Positions 46,260-59,580 of a stretch of DNA of 64,000 bases are shown one piece after another. The position numbers and the translations under genes are program-made. Below the pieces are notes generated by a model. It had not been told where the DNA came from. It did not search any database and worked only from the letters and a program-made list of their open reading frames with translations. Origin of the DNA: Streblospio benedicti. Lineage: Eukaryota; Annelida; Polychaeta; Spionida; Spionidae. The stretch spans positions 7,311,807-7,375,806 of the forward strand of contig CM032660.1 in assembly GCA_019095985.1 (NCBI GenBank), in the 5' to 3' direction. Every line of letters starts with the position of its first letter. Within the stretch, counting starts at the first letter, position 1.

Positions 46260-47040
46260 ATAGCTACATGGGACTTCTTTGCCAATATTCTAAACACTTA
46301 TTCTTGAAGGCATCCATCAATTATACATTTGCAAGTTTTGCCCAACAGACATCTCAGACGTTGTTCTCTCTTGTTCAAGTTGACGTCACACATGATGACA
46401 GGATGTGACGCCAGGGAGTAGGTCACTGATGGGGGAAGTTATTGCACTAAAAAGTATGTGCAGCATTACCTGCTTTCCTTGCATTTACATGATCAGATTA
46501 TACATCAGCGTTGGTTCGCAAAGGCAGAGTAAAATCATTTTCATTGCTTCAGTGTAACAGATGGCACAGAATGCCTCTTCAGCATTGTGCTAAGATTCAA
46601 CAATATCAAATGCTTGTGAAGAGAATGTACAACTATTCACATCTTGTCTGTATGGTGCAAAACAGCCTGGTTGTGATCTGAATGAATAGAGCTTCAAAAT
46701 AGTTTCTAGAGCCTACAGCCAAAAGGCAGGGTTCAAAGTTCTTCTGGATAAGCTGAAGGGCATTGGTGGTAGCCTCATACCACCGTGTAAAGCTGAACTA
46801 TCTCAGCATATTCGCAGATGTTCATATGTGGCAGGGATGTGGGCAAATTCTACCAGCAATAACATAGAATAGGATCCACAACCCTCAGATGACTGGAAAC
46901 TGATGGACTCGAGTTATGAATCAACAATGTTTTCCGGGGAACAAGTGCCAAATAGTGTGGATATTGTTAACAAATCACCAGCAGAAAGTGATTGTGAGAT
47001 GACTGATGACGACACCGAAAGCGAAAGTGATGATGATTAA
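46260..47040 (+). pseudogene. Decayed copy of a multicopy invertebrate gene family (TGCD motif)
   Basis: In order on the plus strand I see a SHMMTGCDA block, then KIVSRAYSQKAGFKVLLDKL, then IPPCKAELSQHIRRCSYVAG with MWANS, and a short acidic tail (SDCEMTDDDTESESDDD). The order resembles a widespread, uncharacterised, repeated gene family in marine invertebrates with TGCDxTS and LPPxxxAxxxHxxRAxYxAxxW signatures. The frame is broken at several places. That it is a mobile-element relic is an inference. Confidence 0.45.
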
Positions 47041-47469
47041 CTGTTCAGATTTATGTGGAAACAGTTCTGAATGTTTTGACCGAAACATGATTTCGATGTA
47101 ATATTATACTGGCGAACTTACGATAGAGGTTTTACAGTATATTCTTTTATGTGACATGTAATGCAAATGGAAAAACGTGTGCTCAAAATGTGAGGATAGT
47201 TAGCGCACTTATACACTGTAAATATGAATACTGCAACCTTGGGCGTGCACTAGCATTATGGTCTTAAATTGTGTCTTTTAGTTAAACACACCATAATTGA
47301 TTAATGAACAACTTTTCTTTGTGTACAAATTGTTATCAACCTGTTAATTTACATTAAGGATCTTAACTGGCAATATTCACAAATAATGTTTCTCAAGTTT
47401 TATCTTTTGCAATTAATAAACTTTAGTTGAATAAAATACAGCTTATATAATGTTTGTGAATAGTGAATA

Positions 47470-48350
47470 CACCGTTAATTAGATTGGCCATTTGACCTAA
47501 TTTATAACCCTGGAATTTTGATTAGGGTCTTAAACAACCTATGCACCAATATTTTTGGTCTTAAGAAGTTATTTTGTATTCATTGGACCATCAGCAATCC
47601 ATCTTTATGAAAAATGCATTTGTGCTCAAATTGTTAATTAAAATGTTAATTAACATGAATTAATTAGGGTCTTGATTTACATAAGCACCCTTTTTTCGTC
47701 TTAAGTTGTTGAATTTGATTATTAGGGCAAATACCTATCCAATGACACCAAAACTAATGGTGTGCCCAAATTGTTAAAGAAATGTCTATCTTCATTTGGC
47801 CTAATTATTGACCTCGAATTTTAATTAGGGTCTTAAATGGCCCATGCACCAATATTTTTGGTCTTAAGAAGATATTTTGTATTCATTGGACCATCAGCAA
47901 TCCATCTTTATGAAAAATGCATTTGTGCTCAAATTGTTAATTAAAATGTTAATTAACATGAATTAATTAGCGTCTTAATTTACATAAGCACCCTTTTTTT
48001 TCGTCTTAAGTTGTTGAATTTAATTATTAGGGCAAATACCTATCCAATGACACCAAAACTAATGGTGTGCCCAAATTGTTAAAGAAATGTCTATCTGGAA
48101 AAGATGATACTTCATTTGGCCTAATTATTGACCTCGAATTTTAATTAGGGTCTTAAATGGCCCATGCACCAATATTTTTGGTCTTAGGAAGATATTTTGT
48201 ATTCATTAGACCATCAGCAATCCATCTATTTGAAAAATGTATTTGTGCACAAATTGTTGATTAAAATCTTAATTAACGTGAATTAATTAATGTCTTAAAT
48301 AACATACGCACCATTTTTTGGTCTTAAGTTGTTGAATTTGATTATTAGAT
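47470..48350. repeat. Satellite-like tandem repeat, unit about 315 bp, three copies
   Basis: Each unit starts near TTTGGCCTAATTATTGACCT (47486, 47798 and 48113) and contains CACCAATATTTTTGGTCTTA and TGGACCATCAGCAATCCATC. Copies 1 and 2 are closest; the third ends early. Each unit also holds two diverged half-repeats (AATTAGGGTCTTAA). Confidence 0.9.
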
Positions 48351-49010
48351 TGATCTATAGACTTCAGCCTGGTACATACTGTAATATGAGCAAACTAACC
48401 AATTGGCAGTAATCTTTGACATGATTTATAGTGTGTAAACACAGCACACCTACACTGACATAAAATGAAATATACAAAACATAAAATATGAAACATAAAT
48501 AAGAGCGATATATAAGATATGCACATACGACAATAAGAGTACATTATGGTAAGACAGTCCTGTTTCCATAATGCATCCTCGATCTATGCATGCTAATAGA
48601 CAAGAATGCATAATAAACATCTTTGACAAGGAAAATTGGATTGTAAAACTAACTATTCCATATATGCTACACAAAACTAGTAATAGATTTGTGCCTGTTT
48701 ATGTCTTGTTCCGTAAATTTAGTGTATGATTTATCATTACCATTATCATAATTTGTAACATTTATAGTTGTTGTTTGATCCAAATACAGATAAACTAAAT
48801 ACATTACACAAACATGAATTAGTTCATAAATATTTCAGTGTCCAAACATATAAAACATCTGTGATCACTAATTGATCACTTATCAATGTCTGAAATATTC
48901 CTGGTGTTAATTAAAAAGTCATTAAGACACACCGTCCTGATTGGTAGATGGGGAGTCCACATTGGTGTCCATCAATCCTTGGGGGAGTGGCTTTCTCCAC
49001 GTCTTCTGGT
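48350..49010. other. Non-coding stretch before the small two-exon gene
   Basis: No supported feature except the promoter region at its right end. Confidence 0.4.
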
Positions 49011-49013
49011 GGT

Positions 49014-49019
49014 GTATAA
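49014..49019 (+). promoter_or_regulatory. TATA box of the small two-exon gene
   Basis: TATAAG (in GGTGTATAAGGG) lies 60-65 bases before the ATG at 49079. An initiator-like GCACTCC follows about 30 bases downstream of it, giving normal core promoter spacing. Confidence 0.5.
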
Positions 49020-49078
49020 GGGACTGCACCGCTGAATATTGCACTCCTTCGTGAGAATTCAAAGTTTAACCTCATAAC

Positions 49079-49274
49079 ATGGCTTCCGCAGTGTTTGGTT
49101 TAGCAGACTTCAGGGGCGTGAGCTCCGTTTTTCTTGATACTGTATATGATATAATAGAATCCTTGGCAATCACTGCTGGCTTTGGAAAAAAATGTATACC
49201 TCGGAGGGCAGCCTTGTGTTTCTGATGGTCATGACGGTAGCGGGAGCAGTAGCAGCAGTAGCAGCAGCAGTGGC

Positions 49275-49305
<31 letters not shown>

Positions 49306-49696
49306 GCAGCGGCGGTCCGGATGATATGGACGTTATGGAAATCCTCGATTCCGAGGACGACGGAATGGAGGTGATAGATTTGGAAGTTGAAAATGAAGAT
49401 GTTGACGAGGAAGGCAAAATTGGCGAGGAAGGCGAAGTTGGCGATGGGCCCCGCTTCTGGGTCGTTAACCGGTAAGTTGAACTTGTATAACTTAAAATAT
49501 ATTGTTAAAGTAAAGCTATTTGTATGCTATGGCATTGTGTCAATCTATTATTTAGTAAATAAGTGACTTATTATTGTTCTTATATTTCTGCAGGCCTGAC
49601 AGCAGAGCTGAGTGCGACGATGCGTGGCTTGTAGTCGTTGTCGTCATGAGTGGAGAGGTTACCAGACCAAGTCATCTAAGTAAACCACCACACTAA
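49079..49696 (+). CDS. Small two-exon gene for an acidic, serine-rich protein of unknown function
   Basis: Exon 1 is 49079-49471 and exon 2 is 49594-49696, joined by a clean intron (CCG|GTAAGT ... TTTCTGCAG|G) that keeps the frame. The product starts MASAVFGLADFRGVSSVFLD. After YLGGQPCVSDGHDGSG it has a serine run from an AGC repeat, then an acidic stretch (MDVMEILDSEDDGMEVIDLE), the block PRFWVVNRPDSRAECDDAWL and a hydrophobic VVVVV run, and ends KPPH. Total about 164 residues. One base is in the way: the A7 run at 49186-49192 puts the two halves of exon 1 out of frame, and A6 would join them. I do not recognise the family. Without that correction, the first frame stops after about 48 codons. 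Confidence 0.5.
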
Positions 49697-50929
49697 ACTA
49701 CCAAATGGATGATTGATTAAGGATTTATTAATGTCGCAAATTTACGTGCATGACAGCCACTCACCAGAATTTGAATTTGTTCCCACTTAATTGTGGTAAT
49801 TTTCCCACTTCCCAGTACACCCCCCCCCCCACCCCAACTACACGTGAACGGTCACTTGACAGTTCATTCTAGTACACTAGTATATGTAATCTATACATGC
49901 AGATCAGATGAACCTCAAGTTCTTTCATATGCCATTTACAGTACGAAATGAATGCAACATCTAAGCACTGGGTACAATTGATTAGATGTGTACCCAATAT
50001 ATTGTAACCGGAACCGGAACCGGATAGTTCTGGTGTCTCCTTTCCTGTTCAGACAAAGAGATATTTGATCTATAACTGGTACGTATGTGACCACAAACTA
50101 TCTGTTCAACACAGCTTTTTAAAGCACCTGTATCACTGTACACTGGGGGTTCTTGCATGATCGTGGCTTTACAAACATGTTGCTAATGTGGGCCATCGGT
50201 GGGCCATCAATGCACCACTGTTCTGGTGACCGGTGACCATCACTGTCAGGCCAGCAGAAGGGCAAAAACGCATTACTCACACATTAACCAGCTAATGTTT
50301 ACGGTGGTCGATCTAATGTGACTGGGGTGTAAAGAAAGACGTGAGCTGTGGTTCGAGTTATTAACACAATGCTTTCCAAAATAAATATTTTTCTAAACTT
50401 ATGAAATTATTTTCTATATAGAAATAACTTCTTGGAGCTCACAGGCTCCTTTTTTACAAATACAAATCTTTAAACAAAGAGTAAAGGTGCAGTTCTAGTT
50501 CTGAGCATAATTATTGAAACATTATCCGAATTGTTAAAACTAAACGGAGCATTACTTGTTATATTTAATTTTTAACAACAAAATTGTACTGTTAGATAAT
50601 TATTTATGCTTCATACTTTCATCTATTAGCATCGAAACACACCTTTAAAGTTGCTTCACAAGGTCAATAATCAATTATAATTGGCACAACTCTATGATTG
50701 AAGACGATTCTCTGGCTAATAATACCTCTGCTCATGCGAGTTATTGGAATGTCATACACTTGTACACTGCTTCTGATGCCTATTACTATTGATATTTGAG
50801 TTTTATGAAGTCTAATGTTAGAAGACATTGTTTTATACAAATTCAAGCTGACGGAATTTTAATGTGTTTGTACATTTCTCTCTACCAACGCTCTCCCACC
50901 ATTTCTACCCCTGCTGTGGCAAAGTCAAT

Positions 50930-51160
50930 ATAAAGTTGGACTCGTGATCAGAAGGAAGGGTATCTGCAGTGGTTGCTGAGAAAACTCACCCTTAACTGGT
51001 TGCTGCCAGTGTGCACTTTGGTACCTACATGTAACCTAGGTACAGGCCAGGAGTGTGAATGGTAATGTGAGTGAACTTCAATATCGATGTGTTTTATGCT
51101 GTCCATGGATTTTAGGGACAAGATTGACAGTTATGCCAATGATCTGGTGTTAAAATGTTT
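50930..51160 (+). mobile_element. SINE family 2, mirror of the left-arm copy
   Basis: Same family, same place and inverted orientation relative to 11635-11880, so it was present before the duplication. Confidence 0.6.
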
Positions 51161-51705
51161 GACCCGTGTTCCTCAAACCAGATTTCCCTGTACGGATTCT
51201 TAAAAGCCACATTTTTATGAGTTTGAAAATGTAAGACCCTAAACAAATATATTTATAGTTCATTAAAGGAACTTAGAAACAGTGTATACTAGTACGTGAC
51301 TCGTTGTGACATTGAACTGATCACGCACATGCAATGTGACTCGTATGACTTTGAAACCATGCTCAAGGAGAATACCGCTGCAATTGGAGCTATTCTTGTC
51401 CAGGAAAATGGATGATCAATGCTTTACTGTAAACCCAATAACGAGAAAAAAATATTGAAAATATGCCTTGTTGTTTAAGTGACAAAATTTAATTTGAATG
51501 TGCAGGATCATCAAACAATCAAATAATCAACTAAAATGATGAATGGGACATTAATGCTTCTCTTATAATTTTCTGTATAACTACATATCTTCTAAATAAA
51601 TGTTTTTCAAATATTACACACTTACTGCAATAGTAGATATATCAATATATCAATGTGGTAAACCTGTCAATTACATCTGTGCATGTTGCATCATCTCACA
51701 AATGC

Positions 51706-51712
51706 TATATAT
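51706..51712 (+). promoter_or_regulatory. TATA box of the right-arm copy
   Basis: TATATAT, 51 bases before the ATG, identical in sequence and spacing to the left arm. Confidence 0.6.
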
Positions 51713-53260
51713 CCCCTACGATGCAGCACTAAGACATTGAGACTTGAAGATCCAGCATCAACATGCATGTCTTGCGAGTCTTTGCGGTTGGTCTGTTAGC
51801 GGCAGGAGCAGTGTTGGGACAGAATGATGCAGGTGAGGGTATATTCATATGCAGAAAAGATTACTAATTGAATTCAAGCTGGTTTATTGTTATCTGCTGT
51901 AATTGATTGCAATTTGAGGTTTAATTGGGATCTATTTCTAGTGGACAACACCAATCAAGCATTTAGAAAAATTCTTAATTTTGAGAAACACTTTGGACAT
52001 ATTGATATTTCTGTGTATGATTGCTGTCAACCGGTTGTCCCATTTTCTTGCAATCTAATGCAGGGAAACATCACTCAATTGAAATGAAGGTGCATTTTAT
52101 GATGTTAATTTCTTGGAAATCACTGTTCACGTCCATCGTTCGTTTGCCTCTAGGTTGTGCGTGTGACGTCACGCACCTGGCGGGGAGCGCAGAACTCTCT
52201 CTGTTTGACAAGTGGGACGTGGACAAGGTGAGCTCCACAACACACTTGATGTTATCCTTGAACGTGTTTATTGTGTTGGTAAAGAGTATGTAGGTTCATA
52301 ACACTTCGATTTTGCGGGGATTTGAGAATGGGGTAGGGTATATTTCCCCTCTTATATGTATCTAATTGAATTCAACCGCAATCACTTATTTGATGCAATT
52401 TTGTTACAACTAATTAAAGTTTATCACACGAGTGTGGGCGAGATATCAGAATATATCTCATTGAGTGTGGACTTAAAGTCCATGCGAGGTGAGAAATTTT
52501 CTGATATCTCACCCCCACTTGTAAAATAACCTTTTACGCCCATGTTTATTCATCATTTTAAGCTATAAACTTTGTAGTATAGGGTATCTGAGAATATCCT
52601 CCGCCTCTCAGCCAATCAGAATCAAGTATTTTCAGCAAACATGGAAATAAGCAATCGGGACATTTTAATTCCGACACTTACATTGCTACATTTTTTTTCA
52701 ATTTTTCATTTTAACATGATGCATTAGAAATTCATAATGTCAAATCAAATAAAAACATGTAATGTAAATGTGTGTGGCAATGCGCACTGAATTTGAAACC
52801 ACATACAATCATTGCAAAGTGCGTTCATGATCTGGTTACTTATGTTCACTGACACCAGCATCGGTATTAAAACCAAGAAATCTGCCCGTATTTGTTATTG
52901 GTCCTTACACTTCAGGACACAATATCGGGCATAGATTCAGGGAAGCAAATAAAAAAAAGAAAAAAAAGAGACATCTATAACATTACATATAACACATAGA
53001 GATCCTGATACGTTTTAACACAAGTAAATCTTGCCGAGTGTAAATTCATTGTCTGTATCCATGTTGATATTCCACTGGTCCTAAAGATGTTTGCATACTT
53101 TACGTACTGTTCATGAATGCTGATTAAGTATCCGTTGCCTCAGCGAGGCGTCATGGTGGATGTGAGCAGCACCTTTGGGGCGGACAGCAACATCAGCACG
53201 TTTGTGGCTGGAGGGGACCCCAGGCAGCAGCCAGCGTGGCAACATCAGCATTTGTAGTAC

Positions 53261-53394
53261 TGATTGTATATTTGCTGTGTATAAACTGTCGTCTATACTA
53301 TATATATTACTGTATATAACATATGTGTATAACTACATTGTACTATAGTTTTGGCGCACTGTAAATGAGTTAGTTGGTAATAAAATACTAAACA
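53261..53394 (+). repeat. 5' LTR of the Gypsy-type fossil
   Basis: It begins TGATTGTATATTTGCTGTGT and ends AACA, just before the primer-binding-like site. It is short for the family (134 bp). The AATAAAA near its end could be its polyadenylation signal. Confidence 0.75.
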
Positions 53395-56300
53395 TGGCGC
53401 AGTCAGCAATTTAGAATTAAGTAATTTGTGCCCAAACTTATGCCAAAATGTCAAAGAAATGTGTACATGGTCATGTTATAGCAGAAGAACAAGAAACTTG
53501 TGAACATGGTCACCCAGTTGATACCATGGAAGCTTCCGGACATCAAATTGACAGAAATACCCCTAACACCAAAACTGCTCAGGATGGCATCACCCTGACA
53601 CCAGAACAGCTAAGTAACATTATTCAAACTGCTATTCAGGGTGCTCTGGCAGCACACGTTCAGCCGGCTCAAGCAAAAGTACACTGTAGTACGAAAAAAC
53701 CTGACAGACCAAAAATTGACTTAGATAGTAATGAAAATCAGTGGCAGTATTTCAAACACGAATGGAATGAATACAAGAAGAAAGTTGGCCTGACTGATGA
53801 TGATGAACAAATAACATCTGAACTACGGATCTGCTGTTCAACAGAACTTAGACAAAAACTGTTTGATTTTATTGGTGGAACTACCCTCGAAACATTAAAT
53901 GAACAAACATTGTTAGAGAAAATTAAAATGATAGCAGTTCGAGGAAAGAACAAAGCAGTACACAGGAAAGAATTTTATTCTATGACACAATCACCAGAAG
54001 AACCAATACAAACATTCATTGCAAACCTAAGGAGCAAGGCACAACATTGCCAATTTTCATTTCGTTGTTCAAGTGAATTGTGTAATAACCGAGTAAATAG
54101 CTATGCTGAGTCCATGGTCGAGGACCAGATGGTTGTGGGTTGTGCCAGCGAAGACATTCAAGAGGAAATACTTGCAAGAGACTCACAGTTGAAAAATTTC
54201 CAAGATAAATTTGACTTCATAGAAGCAATGGAACAAGGTCGGCGTGCAAAGATGACGTCAAAAAGTTATCACATGTGGATTCAACATTTGCCCTACAGAG
54301 AGGTAAAGATAAACGTCAACCGAAAATAGCATCCACCACCAGCCATGCTAATAACAACACCAACAACAACAGAAAAGGATGTTCGGGATGTGGCAGCACA
54401 CAGCATGGTTGGGGCACTACTTTCCCTCGAAAGGATAACTGTCCTGCTTGGACAAAAATTTGCCATAGGTGCAACATTAAAGGGCACCTTGCTACAGTAT
54501 GCCGTAGTGTGAAAAGGACTTCATTACCAGCAGAGACCAACAATTTTGCTGAACACAATACTATTACCTCAGATCCTGGTATGTCCTATTTTCTAGCTTG
54601 TACTCAAAGACCAATTAAGTGCATCACTATTCCACACATGGAATGGTCAAAACAGTGTAAGTCATTTGTATATACAAAACCGCTACCCCTACCAGAGTTG
54701 AAAATTAATGTATCTGTTTTATATGACTGTCATAATGAATTTGGAAAACCACTTCCACATGAAAAAGATTACATGAAAAATCCAATTACTATTTCATCAT
54801 ACGCTGATAGTGGAGCCCAAACATGTGTGAGTGGGACCGAGCTTCTAAAAAAAAAACTGAACGTTGGTGAAAAACATCTGATTCCAACATCACATCATAT
54901 TTATGGGGTTACACAGTCAGCTCTCCGTATTCTTGGAGTTCTACTACTCAAAGTTCAAGTAAATATGAACATTACACATCAAGCTGTGTACATCAGTCCC
55001 AGCATCAAAGGGTTCTTCCTCTCTGAGAAGGCACAACGTGATTTGGGAATGTTATCAGAAACTTATCCTCTTCCTCACACTAACACATTGGAATCTTCAG
55101 TTAATACATCTGTTAACGTGCCAAAGAATGAGCCACCATGTGGTTGCCTTTTACGTACATGTCCACCAAAGCGCCCCACCAACATACCATTTGCTCCAAC
55201 TGCAGAAAATATTGATAGACTCGAACAATGGCTGTTAGATTTCTACGCATCTAGTGCCTTTAATAACTGTGAGCATCAAAAATTGCCAAAGATGTCCGGG
55301 AAACCCATGGATATCCATTTTCGACCAGATGCAAAACCCAAAGCATTTCATTGTCCCATTCCGGTACCCCATCACTGGAAAAAACAGGTAAAATCTGACC
55401 TTGATAGAGATGTTGCATTGGGCATTATCGAACCAGTACCTCCAGGGACACCAACCATTTGGTGTTCAAAAATGGTGGTGGTTCCCAAGAAAGATGGAAA
55501 ACCACGACGAACTGTTGATTTGCAGCACTTGAATGCAGCTACGTTTAGGGAAACACACCACACACCATCGCCATTCAACCAAGCATCGGTGGTACCAGCC
55601 CATACATTCAAAACTGTTCTGGATGCCTGGAATGGCTATCATTCATTACCATTAGCTAACAATGCACGAGATGCTACTACGTTCATAACAGAATGGGGCC
55701 GTTATCGTTATTTGAGCTCACCACAGGGGTTTCATGCTGCTGGTGATGCTTATACGAAGTGTTTTGACAGTATCACTAATGACTTTTCTCGCAAAGCAAA
55801 ATGCATCGACGACACAATCTTATGGGATACGGATATCGAAAGTGCATTTTGGCACACTATTGAATACATAGAACTGTGCAACAAAAATGGAATCGTTTTC
55901 AATAACAAAAAATTCCAATTCTGCAAATCAGAGGTAGACTTTGCTGGATTCACTGTGACCTCAACTGGCATAAAACCAATGCAACAAATGCTTGCTGCAA
56001 TTAGAGATTTCCCAACACCAACTGACATTACCGGAGCAAGGTCATGGTTTGGCTTAGTAAACCAAGTTGCATATGCATTTTCAGTTGCCGAAGAAATGCT
56101 ACCTTTCCGTGAACTATTAAAACCAGGAAATAAGTGGTATTGGGATGAGACTCTAAATGATGTTTTCCTGAAAAGTAAAGATAGAATAGCCAAGATAGTA
56201 GAAAATGGAGTCCGGTCATTTGAAGTTGGTCGACCGACCTGCTTAGCAACAGACTGGTCAAAAAACGGAATTGGATTTTTCCTACTCCAAAAAAATATTG

Positions 56301-58487
56301 CAAGTGTTCTGATGAAAAAATACCAAACTGTTGCACGAATGGATGGCAACTTGTATTTGCTGGATCTAGGTTCACAACAGAAGCAGAATCGCGCTATGCA
56401 CCAGTTGAGGGCGAAGCTCTCGCAGTAGTTTATGCTCTAGAGAAGTGCCGTATTTTCATACTTGGATGTCCAAACTTGGTTGTTGTTGTTGACCACAAGC
56501 CCTTGGTAAAGATATTTGGAGACCGGCAGCTAGAAGAGATAAAAAACCCACGGCTGTTCAATTTGAAGGAAAAAACGTTGTTATACAAATTTTCTATCAG
56601 GCATATTGCAGGGGCATGCCATGCTGGTCCAGATGCCTGCTCCCGCTACCCAACCTCTAGTGTGGGTTCCGCGTTAATGACCGTGATTAGAAGCTCCCCA
56701 TGCGAGAATGATGTTGAAAACTGTGTGGAATCTGAGCATTACATAGAAGCTACAGTATTTGCCTCTATGGCAGGAGCTGGATACACTGACGGTATTGACG
56801 TTCAAGCTATCACATTGGATAGAGTAAAACATGCAACAGCAAATGACGAAGACAGTCAAATGATTATCAAAACTACACTTGATGGATTCCCTGAAGATAA
56901 ACAAGGTCTAGCAACAGTTTTAGAACAATATTGGAAACATAGAAATGAGCTTTCCGTGGTGAATGGAGTGCTGCTATATAATAACAGAATAGTAATTCCA
57001 AAATCATTACGTAAAGAAGTGCTAGATTCCCTTCATTCTGCACACCAAGGTGTGGCCGGGATGAAAGCCAGGGCACGGGCCAGTGTTTTCTGGCCAGGAA
57101 TAAATGCTGCTATATCATCACGAAGAGCTCAGTGTGTGACATGTAATAGGATTGCCCGTCGCAGCCAAGCCAACCCATGATACCATCTCCTACTCCAGAA
57201 TATCCTTTTGACCAAGTTGTCGCGGACTTTTTTTAAGTTATATGGTCAAACTATATATATTGTGTATGCAGACAGATACACAGGATGGGTGATTATTGCG
57301 AAGTGCGAACAAGGCGATTGTAATGCATCTGGCATTATTAAACACTTCAGAACTCTGTTTCACATGTATGGAGTACCTAATGAACTTGCAACTGATGGTG
57401 GTCCACCTTTTCCATCAACACAATTTCAACAGTTCCTAAGAGTCTGGGGTGTCAAATACAGACAGTCATCATCATACTACCCTCAAAGCAATGGCCGTGC
57501 AGAATTGGCTGTCAAAGTGGCCAAACGTATTTTGTATGATAATGTGAGCAGCAACGGATGTATGAATAATGATAAAGTAGCAAGAGCTTTACTACAACAT
57601 CGTAACACCCCATTGCAAGATATCAACCTGTCACCAGCACAACTATTATACGGTAGAAACCTCAAAGATTGTCTACCAACAATGAAAGATGCCTGTAAGA
57701 TACGTCCAGAATGGCGCATTGTTGCTGAAGAGAGAGAAAAGGCCCTTGCAAAAAAAGGAACATCACAAATATTGAAACCTTTAATGAACACACCAAGCAT
57801 TTACCCGAACTCTGCATAGGGGATCATGTATCTGTGCAAAACCAGACTGGACCGAGACCAAATCGATGGGAAAAGACTGGTGTAATCGTAGAAAAGGGTG
57901 ATCACAGGCAATACATTGTTCGCATGGATGGGTCAGGCCGATGCACTCTTCGAAATAGAAGGTTTTTACGTCGTATTCAACCTGTTTGCTCTGATTCGTC
58001 CGTATATTCTCCAAAACCCTATGTGCATGAGCTAACACCCCTGTACAGACATTCTATATCAGAGGGAGAAGATCAACGATTTGTGGCTCGTGATGACATT
58101 TCTTCTGCAGAAAGAAAACTGGTAGCTGCAGAGACTGAGATGCAGCCAGTGCAGAACACCGATATGTTGCCATTGCCGGATTCAACAGCAGATGAGCCAG
58201 ATAATATCACATCACCTAATGCACAACAGACAATAAACCATGCAGTATCACAAAATGTAACGGAGACTTCCATTGCACAACCTGAACTTCGCAGGATGTA
58301 GTCGTTCCATACATTAAAATGCCTAGACAATAAATTGTGTATAACTCATGGTAATAAAATCCCATACATAGGGAATAAAACCAGTGAGTGGATAATTTAC
58401 GTTTAATATGTTCGACCCCAATTTCTGTTAGATTTGATTGGTCTAATTGGCACTTCAAATTGAGCTGTAGAATATTCTGTTCCATAC

Positions 58488-58570
58488 TGATTGTATATTT
58501 GCTGTGTATAAACTGTCGTCTATACTATATTTATATTACTGTATATAACATATGTCTATAAGTTACATTG
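58488..58570 (+). repeat. 3' LTR of the Gypsy-type fossil, partial
   Basis: It matches the first ~83 bases of the 5' LTR with about four differences. Left-arm-like intron sequence follows directly. Confidence 0.75.
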
Positions 58571-59225
58571 AAAAAATCAAATAATCTGTTAAATATCTGT
58601 TGAATTTTAACAAATTCTCAATTGCTCTCCGGATGAACGACCAAAACATCGTGGCAAGTTTTCCAAAAGGTACTTTGAGTATCAGCCTGGTGGATTATAC
58701 TGAAGCCGCGTCAGTTTTTTTTTTATGAATTTATGGTTCATTTGGTGATTCCCCCTTTTTGTATTCTTGAACTTTACAGTATGAGAGATGTGGTAAGTCA
58801 TTCTTGATGATTATTTATTTTATTCTATTATCTAAACTTATGCAAACGGTAACTCAATATTACACTAGGTATTTTTTATGTCACACATGGTTTCATTAAT
58901 AGTTTTGCTGTTCCTTAATGCTACTTAGATGTATCATTTATTAATGCAAAGTTATAAAATTGTATATTAATTGTGTTCTAATTTAAACAGCTTTCAACAC
59001 TGAAGTCTCCTACTCAAACATGACAAGTTGACATAAAAATAGTCTTCATGTATTACACTTGTCCTCTCTTCCATCCCTTATTACCACATTTCACAGTCAT
59101 TTAGTGTATTACAAACATATCAGCTGGGCGTGTTCCGACCTGTAGACAACGGAGATGACTGCTCCTTCACTGTGGTCCGATTGAAGCTGGTGGGAAGCAA
59201 CTTCATCAGCGGCCAAACTTATGAG

Positions 59226-59580
59226 GTAACGTCGCCCAAATTCAGACGTACCGGGTAACATTTTCACCTACATTCACTTACCAGTAAATGTCACCTAAAT
59301 TCGGATGTACCAAGTCTCATTGTCACCTATATTCAGACATATGAGGTAATGTCGCCCAGGTGAAATGATTTGGAGATTGAGTAAATCACATTAACATCTT
59401 TTCCATTCTTGTATTTTCTTTTGTTTTATTGTTGGTTGTAAATGTCGTACAAGGTATTCAGCACCCTCATGACGTAACGTTGTCACGCAAATGCAGACTT
59501 ACCAGGTAACATCGACACCTATTCAGACTTACCAGGTCACTCAAATTAAGAGTTATGAGGTAACGTCACCCAAATGCAAT
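59226..59580 (+). repeat. Splice-donor-like repeat, right-arm version
   Basis: Diverged units such as CAGACATATGAGGTAATGTC and ACTTACCAGGTAACATC follow exon 4. There are fewer than in the left arm, interrupted by about 130 bases of other sequence. Confidence 0.65.

Larger units (their letters stand above)
53261..58570 (+). mobile_element. Ty3/Gypsy-type LTR retroelement fossil inside exon 3
   Basis: Between short LTRs lie, in family order, a gag-like region (about 53.4-54.3 kb), a zinc knuckle (about 54.4 kb), an aspartic protease with ADSGAQT (54.8 kb), reverse transcriptase (55.3-55.9 kb), RNase H (56.2-56.6 kb) and integrase with an H2C2-type zinc region and catalytic core (57.0-57.7 kb). 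The order protease-RT-RNase H-integrase is Ty3/Gypsy. A primer-binding-like TGGCGCAGTCAGCA follows the 5' LTR. No envelope gene was seen. It is broken in about four places. The LTRs differ at a few percent of sites, so it is fairly young and younger than the inverted duplication, since the left arm lacks it. Confidence 0.85.
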
